DNA of 22,514 nucleotides, from NCBI GenBank assembly GCA_903837815.1, contig CAILWD010000175.1, forward strand, positions 1 through 22,514, given 5' to 3'. The notes under the pieces are model-generated. The model saw only the letters and a program-made list of their open reading frames with translations. It was not told where the DNA came from and did not search any database. Position 1 is the first letter of the stretch. Every line of letters begins with the position of its first letter. This document shows, in pieces, positions 1-5,533 of the stretch. Source of the DNA: an uncultured Chloroflexota bacterium. Its GTDB lineage: Bacteria; Chloroflexota; Anaerolineae; Anaerolineales; Villigracilaceae. The position numbers were made by a program, and so were the translations under genes.

Positions 1-2
1 AA

Positions 3-50
3 GATAAGCTGGGTTTGAAGTCGTTGGATCATAAGATTGCCAGATTATAA
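3..50 (+). CDS. possible 3' end of an upstream gene (partial)
   Basis: A reading frame open from the window edge runs through 15 codons and stops with TAA at 48-50. The visible tail (D-K-L-G-L-K-S-L-D-H-K-I-A-R-L) looks like an ordinary soluble C-terminus, and a hairpin starts 2 nt after the stop. That arrangement is typical of a gene end followed by a terminator. The stretch is too short to assign a family, and the two other forward frames close earlier (stops at 5-7 and 16-18). Could be chance. Confidence 0.3.
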   Translation, partial: DKLGLKSLDHKIARL

Positions 51-51
51 C

Positions 52-79
52 ATTCACCTTAATGTGAATATTTTGCTTT
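52..79 (+). terminator. hairpin with T-rich tail after possible upstream gene
   Basis: ATTCAC at 52-57 pairs with GTGAAT at 64-69 around a 6-nt loop, followed by ATTTTGCTTT. The stem is only 6 bp and AT-rich, so this is a weak intrinsic terminator candidate. Its position directly after the TAA at 48-50 supports the idea. Confidence 0.35.
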
Positions 80-93
80 CCATGTCTCATAAC

Positions 94-275
94 CGCAATA
101 GGATCTGCCCTGCGCGGCATATATCATGTATACGGGTATAAATTCAGGCCACAAAATTTGGTACCCACCAAATAGAGAATAAAAATCTAAAAAAGAATGA
201 ACACCCCCACGTATAGGGGTGTTTTCGTTTAAATCATTCCCATAAACAATCAATCCATTTCTTGCTATCTACCGA
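94..275. repeat. left copy of ~180-bp imperfect direct repeat
   Basis: Aligns to 22334-22514 at a constant offset of 22,240 (22,239 after one 1-nt gap) with roughly 75% identity by hand count. The strongest blocks are a 29-bp identical run at 116-144 (centred on TATACGGGTATA), the palindrome at 201-222, and TAAACAATCAATCC near 243-256. The left copy also has a private hairpin, ATTTGGT (156-162) with ACCAAAT (167-173), that is not kept on the right. The pattern of conserved islands separated by diverged spacer looks like selected non-coding signals and not a recent duplication. Confidence 0.85.
200..229 (+). terminator. palindromic hairpin in left repeat (terminator or operator)
   Basis: ACACCCCCA at 201-209 faces TAGGGGTGT at 214-222 across a CGTA loop, followed by TTTCGTTT. 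There is one C-A mismatch on the + strand, which becomes a G-U pair on the - strand. A T-rich stretch follows the stem on both strands (the - strand continues TCATTCTTTTTTAG), so it could terminate in both directions. The near-perfect dyad could equally be a protein-binding site. The same element recurs at 22439-22470. Confidence 0.5.
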
Positions 276-346
276 CAGTCTGCCCAATCCCAGAGCCTGC
301 TTGCTTTATACTGATCCTATCAATTCATTACTATAGGCAGGTTCGT

Positions 347-571
347 ATGCATAATCATTCAACCGTTCTAGATCGAACCACATGGGGAATCCATCTCAAC
401 TTCGAGGGGTACCTCGCTTCCCCACCGAACCCTCCCTCCTGGCTTACGCAACTTCAGCAGCAAGATTGGCAACAGCGTGGAGTTGTCCTATGGCATGCAG
501 ATCATCGCATTGTTACTCATCTAATGCAGAATCATGATGGAGTAAATAAGTCATTTTCTATCGCAATCTGA
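347..571 (+). CDS. small hypothetical protein (74 aa)
   Basis: ATG-initiated frame of 74 codons, rich in Trp, Gln and His (W-L-T-Q-L-Q-Q-Q-D-W-Q-Q-R-G-V-V-L-W-H), with a hydrophilic, plausibly globular composition. I do not recognise the family. There is no signal peptide, membrane segment or Cys motif. Upstream of the ATG there is only a weak purine-rich stretch (GGCAGG, 336-341). The last ten residues (G-V-N-K-S-F-S-I-A-I) look unlike the rest, so the ORF may be a truncated remnant of a longer protein. It stands alone, 237 nt before the sensor kinase. It could also be a chance ORF, but the amino acid composition favours a real or recently real gene. Confidence 0.45.
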   Translation: MHNHSTVLDRTTWGIHLNFEGYLASPPNPPSWLTQLQQQDWQQRGVVLWHADHRIVTHLMQNHDGVNKSFSIAI

Positions 572-728
572 AATACTTCTTTCACCCTTCCTGGAATTGG
601 CAGGAGCAGTATCTGAATCTGCTAATCTAGTCGGAGATACTTGAATACTGTTGAAAATCAAGGAGGGTAGATATTAGCATCCAAAAAGCACATATGACAA
701 AAAATACCTAAATTGGGATTTTGTTCAA

Positions 729-757
729 TTGTTATTCGGGGAAAAAACCGCTACAAT
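729..757 (+). promoter_or_regulatory. sigma70-type promoter for the sensor operon
   Basis: TTGTTA (729-734) and TACAAT (752-757) are separated by exactly 17 nt, with an A-rich region immediately downstream. This places a start site near 764, about 45 nt before the kinase start codon. The match is 4/6 to the -35 consensus and 5/6 to the -10 consensus. Confidence 0.55.
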
Positions 758-808
758 ATTTGAGAAAAAAATCACAAGGCAAGGTCTTACCCACACAAAG
801 TAAAAACC

Positions 809-2863
809 GTGATTCTTCTCTATTTCTTTTATGGCTTGGCGTTTGAAGGTCTGGGGCTTGCCGCGTATTTGCAGTTAAGACGGGAGGGAGATTTTCCATT
901 AAAAAAGGAGCTGCCGTGGCTGGCTTCTTTTGGCATTGTTGGGGGCGTCGCCGGTTGGGTCGATATGTTCCTGACCAGTGGCTCGCTTGCTGAGATCTCA
1001 AGCATTTTGAGCATTGTTCGTATTATCGTCCACCTCCTAACCGGGTTGCTGCTGTTACGATTTGGCTGGGGAATGGTCAATAACCTAAATCCTCTTCCCA
1101 CTTGGAGCATCTTCATTCCCGGGATATTGATCGTCCCAATCGCGTTCGTCATCACATATGCTGTGACGACGTTCATCACGCCTTCCCCCATTGAGATCCC
1201 GATCGAAATCTGGACCCGCTACCTGCTCTATATGCCGGGTAGTTTCCTCGCCGGTATCGGGTTTCTCCGTCAATGGTACGCACAGCGAAAGTTGGGTCTT
1301 TATGATGTTTCCAATCTGATGCTTGGAGCGGGGCTGGCCTTCCTCTTTGAAGCTGTGGTGATGGGGTTAATCGTCCCAGCCGCACCGTATGGACCAGCCT
1401 CCTATTACAACTATGACCGTGTGATCCACAACGCTTTCAGTGGGGAAAGCATTGAAGTCAGCGAACAATATGGCCTGACTGCCTGGCTGGACTATCAAAG
1501 CGTCCTCAATACCACAGGGATCTCAATCGAAATCTGGCGCATGCTTTCCGCCATGATCGTGACCTACTTCGTTGTAAAAGCATTGGATGTCTTCGAAGCC
1601 ATTCGCAAACGTCAGGTGCGCGCGCTGCAAGAGGATCGTGACCGTGCCCAAAGGGAGGCGTTCGAGGCACAAATCCTTGCACGCCAGACAACTGAGAATT
1701 GGACAAATGCGCTAATCAACATCAGCCGCCGTATTGCCGAACTCGAACATGTGGATGATATTCTCGTCTATATCGTGGATACCGTCCACCAGCTGCTGCG
1801 GACAGATTTCGTCGGTGTGGCGATCCAAAACCAGGAAAATTCAAGCCTCGAATTGAAATGCTATTCGAACGGCAGCAATATCCACCTGGTGGCGAATGTC
1901 TCCGTAACCGTTACCAATCCCCTCATCCTGGATGTGACGCGAAGTTCGAATTCCTATCGTTCACAGGGCAGCGAAGCTGTCGAAATGTTCGATAGCATTT
2001 GTTTCTTCACGAATGAACTAGCGAGAGCCGCGGTCGTCGTCCCCTTGAAATTGGAAACTACGAACATTGGCGCGCTGTGGATCGCGCGTTTTGAAGACGA
2101 CCCGTTCTCTGAAACGGATATGATCTGGCTTGAGAGCATGGCAGACCAGGTCGCGATCGCCATCCAGCATGGCTTGATGACCTCCCAACTTCAATCGTTA
2201 TCCATCGTTCAGGAACGCGGGCGCATCGCGCGCGAAATGCACGATGGTCTGGCGCAAGTACTCGGGTATTTGAACCTGCAAACCCAAACACTCGGTTCAT
2301 TATTAAATCAAGGCAAGGTGGAAAAACTACAAGATGAACTGACTCAAATGCGGCAAGCGATCCAGACTGCGCACGCGGATGTACGCGAGAACATTTTGAG
2401 TCTGCGGACCACGCTTGCACAGGAAAAGGGATTGGATGCCGCCGTGGAAGAATACCTGACCGAGTTCGGCATCCAAATGGGAATTAAGACCAATTTCGCT
2501 TTTCAGGTGGAAGGGGAATTGAATCTCTCGTCTGTCGCTGAGGTTCAACTCGTCTGCATTTTGCAGGAGGCACTGACGAACATCCGTAAGCACGCTCAGG
2601 CACAGCAGGTGGATGTAGTCATAAGAAAAGAAAAGCACGGAGACGGAGATCATATCCACATGCAGGTCATGGATGATGGCATTGGCTTCCAGGTGGCTGG
2701 TTCGAAGCGCAATTTCGGCTTGCAAACCATGCGGGAGCGCGCCGAGAGCGTGAGCGGAAAGTTGAGCATCAAGTCTGGCAATGGTCATGGCACAAAGATC
2801 GAGTGCATGCTCCCCTGCCTGCAGCCGGAGAGATTACAAAAGCAAAGCGTGGTACTCCATTGA
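809..2863 (+). CDS. membrane sensor histidine kinase, NarL-partner type (HisKA_3), with GAF domain
   Basis: A 684-residue kinase of the NarX/NreB/DegS class. Residues 1 to about 255 hold roughly seven hydrophobic helices, a membrane sensory unit I cannot match to a named domain. A charged coiled-coil linker (about 260-300) leads to a GAF-like domain (about 305-455). The dimerisation/phosphoacceptor region carries the E-M-H-D-G-L-A-Q box with His478. The ATPase domain has an N box ending at Asn591, a D-D-G-I-G-F motif at 622-627 and a C-terminal G-H-G-T-K-I. Start is GTG at 809. No strong Shine-Dalgarno is visible, but the promoter at 729-757 fits and no good Met lies nearby. The probable partner regulator is at 3834, separated by a DmsC-like gene. 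The signal sensed is unknown; GAF and membrane parts would suit a small ligand or redox/quinone cue (inference). Confidence 0.9.
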   Translation: MILLYFFYGLAFEGLGLAAYLQLRREGDFPLKKELPWLASFGIVGGVAGWVDMFLTSGSLAEISSILSIVRIIVHLLTGLLLLRFGWGMVNNLNPLPTWSIFIPGILIVPIAFVITYAVTTFITPSPIEIPIEIWTRYLLYMPGSFLAGIGFLRQWYAQRKLGLYDVSNLMLGAGLAFLFEAVVMGLIVPAAPYGPASYYNYDRVIHNAFSGESIEVSEQYGLTAWLDYQSVLNTTGISIEIWRMLSAMIVTYFVVKALDVFEAIRKRQVRALQEDRDRAQREAFEAQILARQTTENWTNALINISRRIAELEHVDDILVYIVDTVHQLLRTDFVGVAIQNQENSSLELKCYSNGSNIHLVANVSVTVTNPLILDVTRSSNSYRSQGSEAVEMFDSICFFTNELARAAVVVPLKLETTNIGALWIARFEDDPFSETDMIWLESMADQVAIAIQHGLMTSQLQSLSIVQERGRIAREMHDGLAQVLGYLNLQTQTLGSLLNQGKVEKLQDELTQMRQAIQTAHADVRENILSLRTTLAQEKGLDAAVEEYLTEFGIQMGIKTNFAFQVEGELNLSSVAEVQLVCILQEALTNIRKHAQAQQVDVVIRKEKHGDGDHIHMQVMDDGIGFQVAGSKRNFGLQTMRERAESVSGKLSIKSGNGHGTKIECMLPCLQPERLQKQSVVLH

Positions 2864-2894
2864 GAACCTTATATTTTGAAACGAGAGAACTGGC

Positions 2895-3815
2895 ATGAAC
2901 GTCCGCGAATGGGCTTTACCTGTGTACACGATCCTGATGCAGCTGGCAGTTGGCGCATTTGCCATCCTATGGCTGATCCGCTACCTGGCTGGGTCTAAAT
3001 TCAGTGCGAAGGAGATCGACCGTATCATCAGCAATCCAATATTGGTCATTGCTTTCACGGCTGTGGTCGCCATGGGCGGCGCGCATTTTCATTTGAGCAA
3101 ACCGTTTCATTCATACCTGGCGGTGCTGAACTTCAAATCATCGTGGCTGAGTCGGGAGATCGTATTCTCAGTCCTTTTCTTCATGTCCACAATGAGCGTG
3201 CTGTATCTGAACTATTTTCAGACCCACCGCCGCAGGTTGATCTCCATCCTCGGTTGGTTGGCGATCATATTCGGCTTCACCCTGATCTATTGCATGGCAC
3301 GCATTTACCTCATCCCCACTCAGGTAGCGTGGAACTCCACCACGGTCATCTTTTCGTTCTACACAACTGCGTTGATGCTGGGTGCCATGGCAATATCAAC
3401 CTTAATGGTGCTGGATCTGAAATTTGCCGAGATCCAAAAAGCGGATGATGTAGATCTGCGCGCCCAAGTAATACGCTACTCCTCCGGCGGTTTGACCGCA
3501 CTGACGGTGGCGCTCGTTGCCTTGAGTCTTACGATCATTTATGTTCAGGTCCGTCTGCTTGCCCAGGGAGACTTGATCGCCCGTACCAGCCTGAGCCTGC
3601 TCGTTGACCTATACCTGCCGCTCTTCCTGCTGCGACTGGTATTTCTCATTTACGCATCCATATCCCTCGCGGTTTCCGTGGTGAAAATGTACAGGCTGCA
3701 ATCCACTCCGCAGAGCTTAATGTCACCGGTGTATCTCTCCTGCTTATTGATCCTCGTGGGCGAGATCATCGGGCGCTTCCTGTTTTACGCCACTCACATC
3801 CGTGTGGGATTATAA
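2895..3815 (+). CDS. DmsC-like membrane anchor paralogue within the sensor operon
   Basis: A 306-residue polytopic membrane protein with about eight hydrophobic helices. It shares the DmsC-family landmarks of the second copy at 8634: an R-E-W-A-L start, H-L-x-x-P-x-H, N-x-x-S-S-W-L-S-R-E-(I/V)-V-F, a Y-x-M-A/G-x-x-Y-x-I-x-T-Q-x-A-W-N stretch, and a C-terminal G-E-I-I-G-R-F-L-F-Y-A-T-H. DmsC proteins anchor molybdoenzymes and exchange electrons with quinol. Here the gene sits between a histidine kinase and its response regulator, away from dmsAB. The spacings are 31 nt from the kinase and 18 nt to the regulator, so it is surely co-transcribed. Either it is a second anchor that DmsAB can swap in, or it acts as a quinone-interacting accessory to the kinase. 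The latter is inference. The family call is firm, the role is not. Confidence 0.85.
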   Translation: MNVREWALPVYTILMQLAVGAFAILWLIRYLAGSKFSAKEIDRIISNPILVIAFTAVVAMGGAHFHLSKPFHSYLAVLNFKSSWLSREIVFSVLFFMSTMSVLYLNYFQTHRRRLISILGWLAIIFGFTLIYCMARIYLIPTQVAWNSTTVIFSFYTTALMLGAMAISTLMVLDLKFAEIQKADDVDLRAQVIRYSSGGLTALTVALVALSLTIIYVQVRLLAQGDLIARTSLSLLVDLYLPLFLLRLVFLIYASISLAVSVVKMYRLQSTPQSLMSPVYLSCLLILVGEIIGRFLFYATHIRVGL

Positions 3816-3833
3816 AAATCGAATGGTGAAAGA

Positions 3834-4490
3834 ATGACTATCAAAGTTTTAATAGCAGACGACCATAAATTATTCCGCCAGGGGTTGATCGGTTTGATGA
3901 AGACCCGCGAAGACCTTGTTGAAGTTGTTGGCGAGGCAGAGACGGGAGAGGAAGCCATCCAGATGGCGGAGAAGTTAAACCCCGACGTGATCTTGATGGA
4001 TATTTACATGCCGCAGCTGGACGGGCTCCAAGCCGCGAAGGAGATCCATCGCCGCCTCCCGCATATCGCGGTGGTGATGCTGACCTCTTCCGAACGGGAT
4101 GGACACTTATATGAAGCAGCCCAGATCGGCGTGGCGGGATATTTGTTGAAAAGCCTCGACGCGAACGAACTGTTCGATCTGCTGCGCGGCGTGACAAACG
4201 GCGAAACCGCCATGACGCGCGCGATGGCATCGAAACTGCTCAAGAGCGTGGCAAACCGCATGGCAGATGAAGATAAAGGCGAACAATCCCTGACCGAACG
4301 GGAACTGCTTGTGCTGCGTCTGGTCGCCAGCGGAGCCAGCAATCAGGAGATCGCCGACAAGCTGACTATTTCCGTCAACACGGTCAAGAGCCATATCAAG
4401 AACATTTTGGAAAAACTTCAACTCGAAAACCGCACACAAGCAGCCACCTATGCCTTGAAACATGGATTGGTATCGCCCCGCGACAATTAA
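3834..4490 (+). CDS. NarL/FixJ-family response regulator
   Basis: 218 residues with receiver domain 1-120 and LuxR-type helix-turn-helix about 150-212. The acidic pocket is D9-D10, the phosphorylation site is D56 (L-M-D-I-Y-M-P), and T84 and K106 complete the active site. The output domain has the standard L-T-E-R-E-L-L-V-L, S-N-Q-E-I-A-D-K-L and S-V-N-T-V-K-S-H-I-K signatures. It follows the DmsC paralogue by 18 nt and precedes the haem lipoprotein by 8 nt, so kinase, anchor paralogue, regulator and cytochrome probably form one transcript. Likely targets are dyad sites in the cluster (201-222, 5307-5328, 22439-22464). That link is inference. Confidence 0.95.
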   Translation: MTIKVLIADDHKLFRQGLIGLMKTREDLVEVVGEAETGEEAIQMAEKLNPDVILMDIYMPQLDGLQAAKEIHRRLPHIAVVMLTSSERDGHLYEAAQIGVAGYLLKSLDANELFDLLRGVTNGETAMTRAMASKLLKSVANRMADEDKGEQSLTERELLVLRLVASGASNQEIADKLTISVNTVKSHIKNILEKLQLENRTQAATYALKHGLVSPRDN

Positions 4491-4498
4491 TATACAAC

Positions 4499-5299
4499 AT
4501 GAAAACATCGCTGAAAATTTGTATTATTGCGTTCTTCCTCGCATCCTGTCAGAGTAACACTCCCAGCCCCACTGCAACCGTGATCCCAACCGAAACAGTT
4601 CAACCGACGGAGACCGTATCGCCACTGGTACAAGCGCGTCAGAAGGAAATAACATCGATCTGGGAAAACAGCATCCATGCGCAAGGCACCAACCCTGTCA
4701 ATTGCGACGATTGCCACCGCACAGAGAACGGCGTCGTGTTGGAAGAGGTTTCGTGGCGCAACCAGCAAACGGGTCAGTATGAAGCGGTCTCCGAGTCAAA
4801 TTCCCTTTGCAGCCAGTGCCATGCGGACATATCCGCCGGGCATGCTCACATGACCTTCACTTGTATCGATTGCCATGACCCGCACAAGGTCGAAGTCTCC
4901 TGCACGGATTCCGGTTGTCATGCCGAAGTTCCGACCGTTTTCTTTGAACTTCCCGCCACGCCCACGGGAGGACATCCCAACAGCGGTTCATCGTTTTGCG
5001 GCGGCACGAATTGCCATTCGGTCGCCACGGCTGTAGCGCAAACTACAGGGACCATCCATGGTCCTGAACATGCCCATGTAACATGCGAAGCCTGTCATGA
5101 CGCCAGCCAGTTACAGGTGGGACCGTCGCCTGAAGACGGAAATTGGATCCTCTGGCAGGATGTTGAAGCTAATGGAACGAAGTTCGCTGAAGCCCGGCGT
5201 TCGCACGACATTCAACTCAATGTTGATTGCGCCCGCTGCCATTTTGAAAATAACCCCTGGGATTTGCCCCTGATAAATGGACAGGAAGCCGAAGAGTAG
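4499..5299 (+). CDS. multihaem cytochrome c lipoprotein (up to seven haems)
   Basis: 266 residues. An N-terminal signal ends in the lipobox L14-A15-S16-C17, followed by a Thr/Pro/Ser-rich spacer to about residue 45, so the protein should be lipid-anchored outside the membrane. Five CXXCH haem motifs start at C69, C104, C122, C196 and C244. Two CX4CH motifs (C135-C140-H141 and C167-C172-H173) are also present, as in some cytochrome c3-like proteins. Extra histidines (for example H60, H115, H117, H129, H159, H187, H191, H193, H236) could be distal ligands, which would give bis-His, low-potential haems. It lies 8 nt after the regulator and immediately upstream of the dms regulatory gap. It probably exchanges electrons with the DmsABC complex or an extracellular partner (inference). 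No close named family was recognised. Confidence 0.85.
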   Translation: MKTSLKICIIAFFLASCQSNTPSPTATVIPTETVQPTETVSPLVQARQKEITSIWENSIHAQGTNPVNCDDCHRTENGVVLEEVSWRNQQTGQYEAVSESNSLCSQCHADISAGHAHMTFTCIDCHDPHKVEVSCTDSGCHAEVPTVFFELPATPTGGHPNSGSSFCGGTNCHSVATAVAQTTGTIHGPEHAHVTCEACHDASQLQVGPSPEDGNWILWQDVEANGTKFAEARRSHDIQLNVDCARCHFENNPWDLPLINGQEAEE

Positions 5300-5306
5300 G
5301 TTTACA

Positions 5307-5328
5307 TAATCACCCTTAAGGGTGATTA
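5307..5328. promoter_or_regulatory. perfect 22-bp palindrome upstream of dmsA
   Basis: A complete dyad centred between 5317 and 5318, with the core CACCCTTAAGGGTG. It lies 7 nt after the cytochrome stop and about 205 nt before dmsA. As RNA it would form a 9-bp stem with a TTAA loop. It is followed by AAGAG rather than a T-run, so it is a poor terminator on the + strand. The half-site CACCC-Y-TA is shared with the palindromes in the two flanking repeats, which favours an operator. Confidence 0.5.
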
Positions 5329-5533
5329 AAGAGTGCTCAAAGGTGGGATGATACCGGATACTCGGAATGGTATCCTGACAGTGAAAAATGACACAAACTA
5401 GGCGTTTGTCGCCATAATTCCCTATCAGGAGAGTGCTTATTGCAAAGAGAACCGAATCTGCTTCATGTCCCATGCCGTCTGGCATATCACTTTTCCAACC
5501 ATATCGAACTTCCAACCATTAATGGAGGAAAGC
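5329..5533 (+). promoter_or_regulatory. dms operon leader region
   Basis: About 200 nt without a gene. It holds two further inverted repeats, GATACC (5350-5355) with GGTATC (5369-5374), and ACAAAC (5393-5398) with GTTTGT (5404-5409). A short hairpin, ATGCC-gtct-GGCAT, lies near 5471-5484. I could not identify a convincing -35/-10 pair. The reading frame of dmsA is open back to an ATG at 5465, but that stretch lacks Tat-signal character and is better read as untranslated leader. Confidence 0.4.

Noticed and set aside
59..253. 64-codon minus-strand ORF across the left repeat
   Set aside because: It spans the repeat's palindrome and conserved islands, and the right repeat copy does not preserve the frame. 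The conservation pattern fits non-coding signals.
608..641. Inverted repeat AGTATC...GATACT before the kinase gene
   Set aside because: Arms are 6 bp with a 22-nt spacer, easily chance. Its resemblance to GATACC...GGTATC before dmsA is too weak to build on.
5450..5490. Possible third partial copy of the flanking repeat before dmsA (CGAATCTG and GGCATAT shared)
   Set aside because: Only two short words match, at different spacing, and none of the palindrome or the 29-bp block is present.
5465..5533. Longer N-terminus for DmsA from the ATG at 5465
   Set aside because: It would bury the Tat signal, has no good ribosome binding site and includes a small hairpin. ATG 5534 has GGAGGA upstream and a normal Tat leader.
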